From JBDKFK01 sp039798745 (GTDB lineage: Bacteria > Patescibacteriota > Microgenomatia > UBA1406 > GWC2-37-13): 64,000 nt of DNA. Both the position numbers and the translations under genes were made by a program. The stretch covers positions 42,121 through 106,120 of the forward strand of contig JBDKFK010000003.1 in NCBI GenBank assembly GCA_039798745.1, read 5' to 3'. The notes beneath the pieces were generated by a model. The model was not told where the DNA came from and did not search any database. It saw only the letters and a list, made by a program, of their open reading frames with translations. The first letter of the stretch is position 1; every line of letters starts with the position of its first letter. This document shows, piece after piece, positions 26,703-34,231 of this stretch.

Positions 26703-28538
26703 CTACTCCAGGCTTATTTTATATATTTTATCTTTCACAAGCACGTATGCCGCGCCTTTCCAGGTAATAAAATCATCAGCCCTCGACAATGCCGCTGATT
26801 TTACCTGACTTTGGTAGTTTCCATCTTTATCTATAACAAAGACACTTCCAATATGTTTGTCGAGTGCATAGACCTTGTCGTTATCAGCGCTTGTGTACAC
26901 TTTATTAATCTGAATGTCAGTTACGGGGAATGCGGGTTTAAAATCGTCCTGTAGCCCCGATGTAAATTTGACGACTTTGTCTGTCAGGCCCAGGTATACG
27001 GACAAGTCAATAGCAATAGAGTTAGCCGATGTAAGGCCTGGATAGCTTCCTTTAAAGTATGACGATTTTCCCGAGTATCCGTCGCCCGCGGCGATATATT
27101 TGTATACGTCCTGCTCACCAGTATCAAGAACATATATATTGCCATTGTAAGTGGTCATGCCTACAAGGTTGCCCCAGTCTTTATCGTTATCTATTATTTT
27201 AGTGGCTTTTTCATCCGCGTCCATTTTATAAATGCCCTTGCCAGGTACGTAAAACAGGAGTGTTTCATCGTCCAGTGCAGTTATCGTAGCACCTATGATT
27301 TCCGGTGCCGTACGTTTTGAGAGTGACTTTTTTTCAAGCGATAGGATATATACAGTGCTGTTCTGATTGTCAAGGATTGTTGCGTTTGAGCCGTCAAGAT
27401 TCATCTTTGTTCCTTTTGCCTGTTTATTTTCTATTGCCATGTCGTAAAATTCTTCAGCATTCTTGTCTTCTTTTTTTACTATCTCATCTTCTCGCTCAGC
27501 AATCATTTTTTCCAGGGATATAAGGTTGGGATCGTCACTCTCACCGATCTCTTTTTTTAGTTTAGCCAGTTCTTCTTTTGATTCATTGAACAATACCATG
27601 GATCGAGACATGTTAAGAAACGCAACCTCATCGGCCTGATTAAGTTTTTGAGTAATAAGTTCCTTAGTTGCTAGTATTTTTTTCTGATTTTCGGCATTAG
27701 TTCTGCGTTTATATCCAAGAACGACACTCCATATAAGAATAATGAATATAACTACAACCACGCCGATTGTGATGGTGCGTTTTTTATTCGCTGGTTGTGG
27801 CTCGGATTCTTCTCCCACATACTGTTCCTGCTGTGGTTTCCGGCTAAACATGCCAAATACGCGCTCTTTCAGAGAAGGTTTCGAGACTATAGACTCGACC
27901 TGATCTTCGTTGACAGCAGTTTCATCCATGGGGTCAACACTCGTCGGTTGGTCTACAAGATGTATCTCTTCGTCCATATGAAGTTTGCCGTCAAAGTGCA
28001 GGGTGATTGCGACGGTACCTTTATCTACCGCATCTTTCAGTGAGCTCGTCATGGCCTCGCATATCTTTTTAGGATTCTTATGGCTGAGAATTTGTTTGAG
28101 GTTAGTGTCGTCGCCAACTGCTTCAGTAAAACTATTCGTGGTGAGGAGATACAGATCGCCAGGTTGTATATATCCTGAGGCTGATTTTTCTCCTTCAATA
28201 ATGCGTGCCAGCTGTTTATCGCGTTCTATGTATACTTGCCCATCTCCCACAGTCTTGATATACAGCACCTGATTATTCACCACTGCGGCAGTGAGTGAAA
28301 AACCTTCGGAGATATTAAAGTCTATAAGAATATTCTCAATAATCATCTCCAGCTGTTTAAGGTGTGTTATTTCATTACTCTGAAGCTGCTGCTTAAGCTC
28401 AGAAATAAGTTCATGGTGAGTGGTTTCATGAAGTTCCTCGGTCATCGCGATTGCGACATAGTAGGCATCGCCCACGATATGAGCTACCAATCTCTGTTTT
28501 TCTTTGCCTTCATATACTGCGTACTGAGGTTTTTGCAT
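26703..28538 (-). CDS. Membrane protein with PPM-phosphatase-like and propeller-like domains, 611 aa
   Basis: Residues 1-185 resemble a PP2C/PPM fold (SLTAAVVNNQVLYIKTVGDG, IQPGDLYLLTTNSFTEAV), but several metal-binding aspartates are not where an active enzyme would have them, so it may bind and not cut. A transmembrane helix is at about 255-275. Residues 280-375 look coiled coil (KEELAKLKKEIGE). The rest has repeated beta strands with VYVLDTGEQDVYKY-type blades, probably a beta-propeller outside the cell. A signal-sensing role near the ECF sigma gene is plausible. Confidence 0.7.
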   Translation of the reverse strand: MQKPQYAVYEGKEKQRLVAHIVGDAYYVAIAMTEELHETTHHELISELKQQLQSNEITHLKQLEMIIENILIDFNISEGFSLTAAVVNNQVLYIKTVGDGQVYIERDKQLARIIEGEKSASGYIQPGDLYLLTTNSFTEAVGDDTNLKQILSHKNPKKICEAMTSSLKDAVDKGTVAITLHFDGKLHMDEEIHLVDQPTSVDPMDETAVNEDQVESIVSKPSLKERVFGMFSRKPQQEQYVGEESEPQPANKKRTITIGVVVVIFIILIWSVVLGYKRRTNAENQKKILATKELITQKLNQADEVAFLNMSRSMVLFNESKEELAKLKKEIGESDDPNLISLEKMIAEREDEIVKKEDKNAEEFYDMAIENKQAKGTKMNLDGSNATILDNQNSTVYILSLEKKSLSKRTAPEIIGATITALDDETLLFYVPGKGIYKMDADEKATKIIDNDKDWGNLVGMTTYNGNIYVLDTGEQDVYKYIAAGDGYSGKSSYFKGSYPGLTSANSIAIDLSVYLGLTDKVVKFTSGLQDDFKPAFPVTDIQINKVYTSADNDKVYALDKHIGSVFVIDKDGNYQSQVKSAALSRADDFITWKGAAYVLVKDKIYKISLE

Positions 28539-28544
28539 ATATAG

Positions 28545-28799
28545 TTAGACGAATAAAAATGCCAAAGCGACAACTGCCAAGGCTACAAATATCTGTATAG
28601 TTGAAATAAGTAAAATAACCCCGTGGTTATTGGTATGCAATGTTCGTATCATAAGTTTAGTTTGCCGATGTGCGATTATAGTATAGAGTAAATAGAGTAT
28701 GCTAAGCAAGACGGCAAATGCTTTGAAAAAAAGAGAGGTAAGATTCATATCGCCAATATGTATGAGTCTGTTTATGATTTCTTCTATGGTTGTATTCAT
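28545..28799 (-). CDS. Two-span small membrane protein, 84 aa
   Basis: Two hydrophobic helices (about residues 25-43 and 62-83) are joined by a basic loop AHRQTKLMIRTL. The plan resembles small CPR proteins such as DUF5657, but I cannot confirm the family. It overlaps the PH-domain gene by four bases and precedes the PPM-like gene by six, so the three are probably one operon. Confidence 0.6.
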   Translation of the reverse strand: MNTTIEEIINRLIHIGDMNLTSLFFKAFAVLLSILYLLYTIIAHRQTKLMIRTLHTNNHGVILLISTIQIFVALAVVALAFLFV

Positions 28800-29335
28800 G
28801 TCTGGAGCTGATTGATAATCTTTACGGCGTTTGTAGGATCTGGTACATCTATAAACTCAATATTTACCTCAGCGCCTGCTGTCTGGACAAAAACAGTGCC
28901 ATAATTGAAGAGAGATCCAAAATAGCCACTCGTTTTTGAGGTAATGTCCTCGACACGATTGAGTCGTGTCTCAGAAACTTCTCGGTGAAGAATACTGTAG
29001 AAATCAATATCAAGCACACGTTTGTGTGTTATAACTCCGACATTGTAGTAGTAAAGAAGAAAGTTAAGCCATCCATAGCTTAGAAGGAACACGATCACCA
29101 TAATATTTAACATAATCATTTGGTTTGGTCCTAGAAAGTTTGGAAGAATGAGGTCCAGTATCATGAGCATAATAAAGCCCACGAATATATTGAAAATCCA
29201 TGGTATTTGTGTAACCGGATGTGCCCGTAGGACAAGTATTACAGGTTCATCAGCCTCCTGAGATTCGAATTTTATATTCGGCATCACATTAAAGGCGCCT
29301 AAAAAACGCTGTGCCGGTACCAATTTTGGTTCCAT
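28796..29335 (-). CDS. Membrane protein with bacterial PH domain, 179 aa
   Basis: Two membrane helices (about residues 45-65 and 72-95) precede a bacterial PH-like domain with YYNVGVITHKRVLDIDFYSILHREVSETRLNRVEDIT, the strand pattern of YdbS/bPH2 proteins. Their function is not settled; they are membrane-envelope proteins. A TATAAT box (minus strand, 29344-29349) ends eight bases before the ATG, suggesting a leaderless mRNA and the first gene of the operon. Confidence 0.8.
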   Translation of the reverse strand: MEPKLVPAQRFLGAFNVMPNIKFESQEADEPVILVLRAHPVTQIPWIFNIFVGFIMLMILDLILPNFLGPNQMIMLNIMVIVFLLSYGWLNFLLYYYNVGVITHKRVLDIDFYSILHREVSETRLNRVEDITSKTSGYFGSLFNYGTVFVQTAGAEVNIEFIDVPDPTNAVKIINQLQT

Positions 29336-29388
29336 GTGCTAATATTATAGCATTTCTTTATAGTCAAGGAGAGAGGTAACCACCCCAA

Positions 29389-29410
29389 CCCCTCCTTAGT
29401 AAAGGAGGGG
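29389..29410. repeat. Perfect 9-bp G/C-rich hairpin
   Basis: CCCCTCCTT and AAGGAGGGG flank a four-base loop between the PH-domain gene and the 5S rRNA promoter. No T run follows on either strand, so it is not an obvious terminator. It may be a short mobile or regulatory palindrome. Confidence 0.55.
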
Positions 29411-29435
29411 CATAATAAGTGCACAACACAAACCC

Positions 29436-29464
29436 TTGAAATTTTCGACTCCATCATATATAAT
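29436..29464 (+). promoter_or_regulatory. Consensus promoter of the 5S rRNA gene
   Basis: TTGAAA (29436-29441), a 17-base spacer and TATAAT (29459-29464) lie just before the 5S sequence, which begins eight bases later. This is one of the best -35/-10 pairs in the window. Confidence 0.85.
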
Positions 29465-29471
29465 AAAATCT

Positions 29472-29589
29472 CTTGGTTATTGGAGCGACTTGGAACCACC
29501 CTTCCACATCCCGAACAAGGAAGTGAAACAGGTCAGCGCCTATGATACTCACTCCAAAGCGGAGTAGGGGACAGCGGGCCATAGCCAAG
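29472..29589 (+). rRNA. rrf: 5S ribosomal RNA (stand-alone)
   Basis: The 118-base sequence has the 5S core: CCACATCCCGAAC, GAAGTGAAACAGG, GCGCCTATGATACTC and GCGGAGTAGGGGACAGC. The ends pair as CTTGG...CCAAG to close the molecule. A run of T follows at once and should end transcription. No 16S or 23S gene is within the window, so this 5S is unlinked and has its own promoter. The end coordinates come from the terminal helix and could be off by one or two bases. Confidence 0.9.
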
Positions 29590-29601
29590 TTTTTTTTTGG
29601 C

Positions 29602-30228
29602 CTAATCGTCAGTATTGAGGCTAACAGAAGGAGTAGGAATAAGTTTGAACTTCACCGTTCCGGGGATAGCAAAAACCGAGTCTTTAATCTCAGTATTCTC
29701 ACAGACAGGCTTGAGGTTACTATAATCGGTCTTCACCGTACTCTTCGTTTTATCATCAGTTGGCAAACTCGCGATTACTTTAACCAATGTGTCGGTAGTC
29801 AGCATGTTAAATTTTGCCATAGTCTCTGCCAACCCTATATATTGTGACATTCCGCAACTTTTCTTGCCGATAAATTTTTTCTGCTCCCATTGATATAAAC
29901 AATCCCCGTTCACGAGGTAGTTTTGTATTGTCGAGGGTTTGGTAACTTCGGCGTATATATTTTTATTTTTTACATATGCGGAAACACTGAGTTGCTCATT
30001 TTGGGCGACACAGTGAGTCGGTCCTTCCAGGTTGAGAGGCATTCCTTTGGTCTCAGCGGCGGGCATATCCGTTGGAATAATGGCTGCCGATGTATTTTTT
30101 TTGCTCTGCGACGATATGGATGGTTTATTGATCTGGGTAACCAGAGCTATAAGTATAATAACGACGGGAATAATAATTACTACTTTTGATACAGTTTCAA
30201 AAAAACTGTGTGTTGAGGAAGATTCCAT
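29602..30228 (-). CDS. Membrane-anchored extracytoplasmic protein, 208 aa
   Basis: One N-terminal transmembrane helix (VVIIIPVVIILIALV, about residues 16-30) is followed by a serine- and alanine-rich linker and an external domain with four cysteines (THCVAQNE, NGDCLYQW, KKSCGMSQ, KPVCENTE) that could form two disulphides. No family is recognised. A TAATAT box (minus strand, 30235-30240) lies six bases before the ATG and overlaps the end of the preceding gene. It ends with TAG, which shows that amber is a normal stop in this genome. Confidence 0.65.
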   Translation of the reverse strand: MESSSTHSFFETVSKVVIIIPVVIILIALVTQINKPSISSQSKKNTSAAIIPTDMPAAETKGMPLNLEGPTHCVAQNEQLSVSAYVKNKNIYAEVTKPSTIQNYLVNGDCLYQWEQKKFIGKKSCGMSQYIGLAETMAKFNMLTTDTLVKVIASLPTDDKTKSTVKTDYSNLKPVCENTEIKDSVFAIPGTVKFKLIPTPSVSLNTDD

Positions 30229-30237
30229 AGAATAATA

Positions 30238-31167
30238 TTAGAACAATGTTTCGCCATCTTCAACAGAGTCTACAGCAGGAGAGTTTTCCGGCTCGAGCAT
30301 CTCAAGAGCTTTTACTTCGACCAGCGCTTTTCCCATAATACTCTGAAGATCGCCGTGCATACCCAGAGTGTTATCGATAACGCGTCTAATATTTTTTTCT
30401 TCTTTTGCCCATTTTAAGGTAAACCATCTTTTTTCTTTTTCCAGCTCATCCTGCATCGAAGTAAACGCATCTATAATACCCTCAACTCTTTGTCTGAATT
30501 CCATACCAGCAAGATAGTTATAAAGGATCTCCATTTTTTCGTTCTTGCCTACCGACGCCATACGTACTCCTGTAACGTCGATCAGGTTGCTGCGGAGTGC
30601 AAGGGCGAGGCCTGCGATCGAATCAAAGTTACCTACCCAGATGCCATCCTTATTTCCGAAGTACTTTATGTCCGACGGAAGTACATTTGTTATGATCACT
30701 GCCACATGCGCCTTTACCTGTCTCTGGTCGTCCTTCAGCTTTGTGATCCATCCATCACTCCACGCTTTGGTGCGTTTCATCTCCCAAATAATTGTGCCAC
30801 ATTCTTTTCCATAGGTATCTTTTACTATCTGTAATACATCGGCTCCTCGGACGCCTTTGGCTACTGGCTGAATTTCATCATAAGGAAATTCGCGTTTAAG
30901 AATATTCTCTATTTCCAGCTCAAGTATTTCTCCCTGCATCTGTTGAGATCCCTGTTCCAGTTTTCGTTTTAGTTCATCGTTTGCCTTTACAACATCCTGG
31001 AATTTTTTTTCCTGTTCAAGTATTTTTAGCCTGTACTGTTCTTCTACACGTTTCTGTTCATTCTGCTTTATCTTTTCCTGCTCTTCAAAAAGCCTTTTTT
31101 CCATGTCGAGCTGTCGCTGTTCGGAGTCTGATTTCAGTTGTCGGTTTTGTTTTAGTATTTCCATCAT
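30238..31167 (-). CDS. DUF2130 protein, C-terminal part after an in-frame stop, 309 aa
   Basis: The part holds coiled-coil heptads, then the DUF2130 core (EIENILKREFPYDEIQPV, GADVLQIVKDTYGKECGTIIWEMKRTKAW). This core resembles a nuclease-type fold, and the conserved E-x-K-R stretch is present. It is in the same frame as the upstream N-terminal fragment, separated by TAA at 31192-31194 and eight further codons. Translation may restart at the ATG pair at 31167, or the whole gene is inactive. Confidence 0.75.
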   Translation of the reverse strand: MMEILKQNRQLKSDSEQRQLDMEKRLFEEQEKIKQNEQKRVEEQYRLKILEQEKKFQDVVKANDELKRKLEQGSQQMQGEILELEIENILKREFPYDEIQPVAKGVRGADVLQIVKDTYGKECGTIIWEMKRTKAWSDGWITKLKDDQRQVKAHVAVIITNVLPSDIKYFGNKDGIWVGNFDSIAGLALALRSNLIDVTGVRMASVGKNEKMEILYNYLAGMEFRQRVEGIIDAFTSMQDELEKEKRWFTLKWAKEEKNIRRVIDNTLGMHGDLQSIMGKALVEVKALEMLEPENSPAVDSVEDGETLF

Positions 31168-31191
31168 TTGTTCATGGAGTTTTTTATTATT

Positions 31192-31449
31192 TTATTTGAG
31201 TTCTTCTGATTCATTTTTGAATTCCGCGAATCGTAGTTCCATCTCTTTATTTATTTTAAAACGGAGCTTATCTTCGGTTTCCTTTGACATCTTGAGTCGT
31301 TCCTCATCAAGTTTTTTATGATATGCCGCGAGCAGTTTTTTGCGGTCTTCCTCGAGGGTGCTCTTGAGTTGCTCCTGCATCTGATGAGATAACGCCTGGG
31401 TAAGCGGAATAGGTTTATTACAATGAGGGCATGTTATTTGATCTTGCAT
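31192..31449 (-). CDS. DUF2130 protein, N-terminal fragment with zinc-ribbon start, 85 aa
   Basis: It begins ITCPHCNKPIPLTQALSHQM, the usual DUF2130 start with a CxxC pair, and runs into the coiled coil. It stops at TAA within AT-rich sequence; the frame then continues NNKKLHEQMMEILKQ into the downstream fragment without any shift. One base change from AAA, GAA or CAA would join both into a normal 403-residue protein. A TATAGC box lies seven bases before the ATG. Confidence 0.7.
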   Translation of the reverse strand: MQDQITCPHCNKPIPLTQALSHQMQEQLKSTLEEDRKKLLAAYHKKLDEERLKMSKETEDKLRFKINKEMELRFAEFKNESEELK

Positions 31450-31482
31450 AGGACAGGCTATATTTTACACAAAAAGAATGAA

Positions 31483-31815
31483 TTAGGTCAGGGATTCCAA
31501 AAACCAGCTGACTATCGATAACACGAGACTGAAGAGGAGTGCCCACCAAAAGTTGGCTACATCGAATCCATCTACAAGCGCGCTGGTAAGTAAAATCATG
31601 AGCGCGTTGATAACAAATGTAAATAGTCCAAGGGTGATAAGGGTTACGGGCAGCGTAAGCAGAAGAATAACCGGTTTGATGACCGTATTTATGATACCTA
31701 GTACAACAGCTACTATAAGTGCAGTCACAAAGCTGTCAACAATAACTCCTGGCAACAGATATGCAGTTATAAATACGGCTAATCCGCTTACAAGTAGTTT
31801 TATGATAAGTCCCAT
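31483..31815 (-). CDS. Phage holin family 4 (PF04020-like) membrane protein, 110 aa
   Basis: Four hydrophobic helices cover the sequence, with ALIVAVVLGIINTVIKPVILLLTLPVTLITLG, the hallmark of this family of small membrane proteins. They are named after phage holins but are common chromosomal proteins in bacteria, with unknown function. There are no phage genes around it. Confidence 0.85.
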   Translation of the reverse strand: MGLIIKLLVSGLAVFITAYLLPGVIVDSFVTALIVAVVLGIINTVIKPVILLLTLPVTLITLGLFTFVINALMILLTSALVDGFDVANFWWALLFSLVLSIVSWFLESLT

Positions 31816-31886
31816 AAGCTAATTAATAGCAACTTTTATCTTTAAAATCAAGCGTTGTGAAGAGAATTCTGATACAATCAGATACT

Positions 31887-32429
31887 ATGTTCTTTATAGC
31901 AGCCGCAGTATTTATACTTATTATTGCCGTCATCGTAATTTTTGCCTTCCCTCAGTTTTCTCCAATCCCGTATTTTCCTTCTAACATGCATGACATGCCT
32001 ATTATCCTGCAGGCACTCCATCTTAACAATGGACAAACAGTATTTGATCTCGGTGCCGGAGACGGTGTAGTTATCTTCAAAGCAGCGCTTGCCGCAAAGG
32101 AGAAGAATCTAAACACGTATTTTGTCGCGGTTGAGATTAACCCCATACTCATATGCATACTCCATATACGGCGCATGCTACATCCCAACAGAGCCAATAT
32201 TCGCATAGTATGGGGAGATCTGTTTAAGCTGGACTATAGCCGGTTTGTCTCAAAAAATAATAGTGTAACGGCATACCTCTATGTGACTCCGAGACTTATC
32301 CCGAGCATACTAGACGCGGTTCATACGAGTGTGGGACGTTTTACTGCAGTCAGTTACTACTATAGCCTGAGCAAAGAAATGAAGCCCACGTATAAAGGGA
32401 TACACAGTGTTTTTGTTAAAGTAATGTAA
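31887..32429 (+). CDS. Membrane-anchored class I methyltransferase-like protein, 180 aa
   Basis: An N-terminal helix (FFIAAAVFILIIAVIVIF, residues 2-19) anchors a Rossmann methyltransferase domain with TVFDLGAGDGVVIFKA (SAM loop), VAVEINP (acidic ribose-binding residue) and VWGDLF. The target is unknown; the anchor suggests a membrane substrate such as a lipid or quinone. I use the ATG at 31887, eight bases after TACAAT (31873-31878), not the GTG at 31857, which lies upstream of that box. Confidence 0.75.
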   Translation: MFFIAAAVFILIIAVIVIFAFPQFSPIPYFPSNMHDMPIILQALHLNNGQTVFDLGAGDGVVIFKAALAAKEKNLNTYFVAVEINPILICILHIRRMLHPNRANIRIVWGDLFKLDYSRFVSKNNSVTAYLYVTPRLIPSILDAVHTSVGRFTAVSYYYSLSKEMKPTYKGIHSVFVKVM

Positions 32430-32786
32430 TTATTCATCAGCTGCAATAACTTTTCCTTCTTCTGTAACATTCGCATATTTCTTTAGTAATTCTAGGTTTC
32501 TGGTATTTGCTTTATATATAAAGTCCGATACATCTCCAAGAACAGGAATAGATCCGACGATAAAATCCAACGCAATATTTCTCAGCATCTGATTAATTAT
32601 GTTCTGGGGAATCTTCATTTTGTAAGCTGCCCACACAAGGTAACATGATAAAAGCGCGGATATCGCGTCACCCAGCCATGGGACTAATCCAAGTAATGGA
32701 TCAATTCCAAATTTTAGTCCAAATATTCGAAAGCGATTTTCCAGCAAGTTAGTAAGCATTTCCGCTATTTTCAGATAGTATGACAT
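32430..32786 (-). CDS. DUF4112 membrane protein, 118 aa
   Basis: Family signatures are IDPLLGLVPWLGDAISALLSCYLVW and IALDFIVGSIPVLGDVSDFIYKANTRN, two mirrored P-x-x-GD motifs characteristic of DUF4112. The two membrane regions and glycine-proline motifs are conserved, but no biochemical role is known. Its stop directly abuts the stop of the converging methyltransferase gene. Confidence 0.88.
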   Translation of the reverse strand: MSYYLKIAEMLTNLLENRFRIFGLKFGIDPLLGLVPWLGDAISALLSCYLVWAAYKMKIPQNIINQMLRNIALDFIVGSIPVLGDVSDFIYKANTRNLELLKKYANVTEEGKVIAADE

Positions 32787-32894
32787 GAAGCTATGCTATC
32801 AAAGCGTTTATAGAAAATAATAAGTAACATGTAAGAATAAGGTAAATAAAATACTACTTGAGTATTTCTGAATGGCAGTCCATAATATAAAACA

Positions 32895-33218
32895 ATGAAG
32901 GAAAAATTATTAGCGCAAAGTTTGCAGATAAGTGGCCAACCTATTCAAGGACCTCTGGACTCGAGTCTCAACAACCTTGGTGCTGTAATAAACAGAGTAG
33001 TCGGAAGCCTTCTTATTCCTGTTGCTGCCGTTATATTGTTCCTTATTTTCATCTGGGGCGGCTATGACTTTATGATGTCTGGGGGAGATCCTGCTCGAAT
33101 AAAGTCAGCGCGGGCTAAGATAACCGCGGGCATTATCGGGTTTATACTTCTTATTGCCGCATACGTTATAGTAAGACTCATCTCATATATCTTCGGTCTT
33201 GGTGGTGGAATCTTCTAA
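32895..33218 (+). CDS. T4SS pilin-like membrane protein, third copy, 107 aa
   Basis: Two hydrophobic segments (about residues 35-57 and 76-100) flank MMSGGDPARIKSARAK, the same GGDPA loop as the pair at 17.9-18.6 kb. A TAATAT-like -10 box lies six bases before the ATG. It is a lone gene 14 kb from the others. It converges on the nucleotidyltransferase gene. Confidence 0.7.
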   Translation: MKEKLLAQSLQISGQPIQGPLDSSLNNLGAVINRVVGSLLIPVAAVILFLIFIWGGYDFMMSGGDPARIKSARAKITAGIIGFILLIAAYVIVRLISYIFGLGGGIF

Positions 33219-33240
33219 GCACGGTGTTTGTGCTGATTTT
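33218..33240. terminator. Weak hairpin between convergent genes
   Basis: AGCAC (33218-33222) and GTGCT (33230-33234) pair around a seven-base loop and GATTTT follows. The stem is short, so this is a tentative terminator for the pilin-like gene. Confidence 0.35.
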
Positions 33241-34075
33241 ATGAAGTAAACTCTTTTATAGCCTTTTCGTAGTTTTTTGGGTCTTCAACGTCATACCACT
33301 GTTCAGAAAACACAAAACCATTCGCCTGTCGTTCGTTTATGAGCTCTTCTATGACGTCTTCCAGCATGAAAGTTTTTTTGTTAGCAGGAAAGTAGCGAAA
33401 GATACTAGGATCACATACATATATCCCACAGTTAACAAGGTTACTTTGCACTTCTTTTGAGTCTGACTGCTGGTAAAACTTCATAAGCTTTGTGCCGTGA
33501 AGTTTTAACTGTCCAAACGCTGACGGGTGGTTAACGGTAGTAACCGCAACCGTAACCGGTGACTGTTCTGACATGTGGAATGCGACGAGATCGGAAAAAG
33601 ATAGATTGGTGAGTATATCTCCATGGATTACAAGAAACGGGCTTTTAGATACATGATCCTTCACTTTAAGCAAAGCGCCGCCGGTCTGGAGTGTCTTTTT
33701 TTCTTCAGAGTAGGTAATATGCACACCAAACTGTTCTCCGTTTTTGAAATATTCTTTTATCTTGTCTCCAAGATAGCCTACGCATAAGATAATCTCGGTT
33801 ATGCCATTTTTCTGTAGCCGTGTTATAAGGTATTCTAGGATGGGTTTACCTTTTACAGGAAGGAGAGACTTTGGTATTTCGTATGTATAGGGTCGCAGAT
33901 TGGTTCCCTGCCCTCCCGCCAGAATAACTGCCGTACTGATTCGTGGCTTGGCGTGCTGGCTTAAAATATACTCAATTGCATGGGAACGGTTACGTATTGT
34001 GCGATGGTCAATTAGCTGGTCTACTCGGCTCAACACGTCTTGTGTAAGAGTGATAGTGATTCTGGATCTTCTCAT
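33239..34075 (-). CDS. Ribbon-helix-helix domain fused to a sugar nucleotidyltransferase, 278 aa
   Basis: Residues 1-45 (RRSRITITLTQDVLSRVDQL) form a CopG-type ribbon-helix-helix DNA-binding domain. Residues 46-278 are a sugar-1-phosphate nucleotidyltransferase: TAVILAGGQGTNLRPYTYEIPKSLLPVKGKPI, VIHGDILTN with the metal-binding Asp, and NCGIYV. In the first motif the usual arginine of GGxGTRLRP is asparagine. The fusion could be a DNA-binding metabolic regulator or a moonlighting enzyme. TACAAT (minus strand, 34084-34089) ends eight bases before the ATG. Confidence 0.85.
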   Translation of the reverse strand: MRRSRITITLTQDVLSRVDQLIDHRTIRNRSHAIEYILSQHAKPRISTAVILAGGQGTNLRPYTYEIPKSLLPVKGKPILEYLITRLQKNGITEIILCVGYLGDKIKEYFKNGEQFGVHITYSEEKKTLQTGGALLKVKDHVSKSPFLVIHGDILTNLSFSDLVAFHMSEQSPVTVAVTTVNHPSAFGQLKLHGTKLMKFYQQSDSKEVQSNLVNCGIYVCDPSIFRYFPANKKTFMLEDVIEELINERQANGFVFSEQWYDVEDPKNYEKAIKEFTS

Positions 34076-34098
34076 TGAGCTACATTGTACTTCAAGGC

Positions 34099-34127
34099 TT
34101 GACTTTTGTCAAAAATGAAACTATAAT
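34099..34127 (+). promoter_or_regulatory. Consensus promoter for the leader of the UMP-kinase fusion
   Basis: TTGACT (34099-34104), a 17-base spacer and TATAAT (34122-34127). Transcription would begin at about 34134, close to the ATG of the tiny leader ORF at 34139. It is back to back with the promoter of the ribbon-helix-helix gene. Confidence 0.75.
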
Positions 34128-34138
34128 TACCACAACAT

Positions 34139-34189
34139 ATGTGTAAGAAATATACATTTCTTAACAGCCAAATTACCATTTTTTGGTAG
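34139..34189 (+). CDS. Possible 16-aa leader peptide
   Basis: An ATG 11 bases after the TATAAT box opens MCKKYTFLNSQITIFW and stops at TAG. It would be the first, leaderless ORF on the transcript that holds the terminator at 34203-34226 and then the kinase fusion. The peptide is too short to judge by composition. The same stretch could be part of a non-coding small RNA of about 90 bases. Confidence 0.35.
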   Translation: MCKKYTFLNSQITIFW

Positions 34190-34202
34190 TAATCTATTTG
34201 AA

Positions 34203-34226
34203 CCCCGCGGAAGCGGGTTTTTTTTT
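34203..34226 (+). terminator. Intrinsic terminator six bases before a start codon (possible attenuator)
   Basis: CCCGC (34204-34208) pairs with GCGGG (34213-34217) over a GGAA loop, followed by nine T. The ATG of the downstream gene is at 34232, so a polymerase starting at the only visible promoter must pass this terminator to express it. Confidence 0.8.
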
Positions 34227-34231
34227 AGCCT

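Noticed and set aside
31483..31815. Prophage lysis gene because of the holin family name
   Set aside because: No phage structural, integrase or endolysin gene is near; the family is common in chromosomes.
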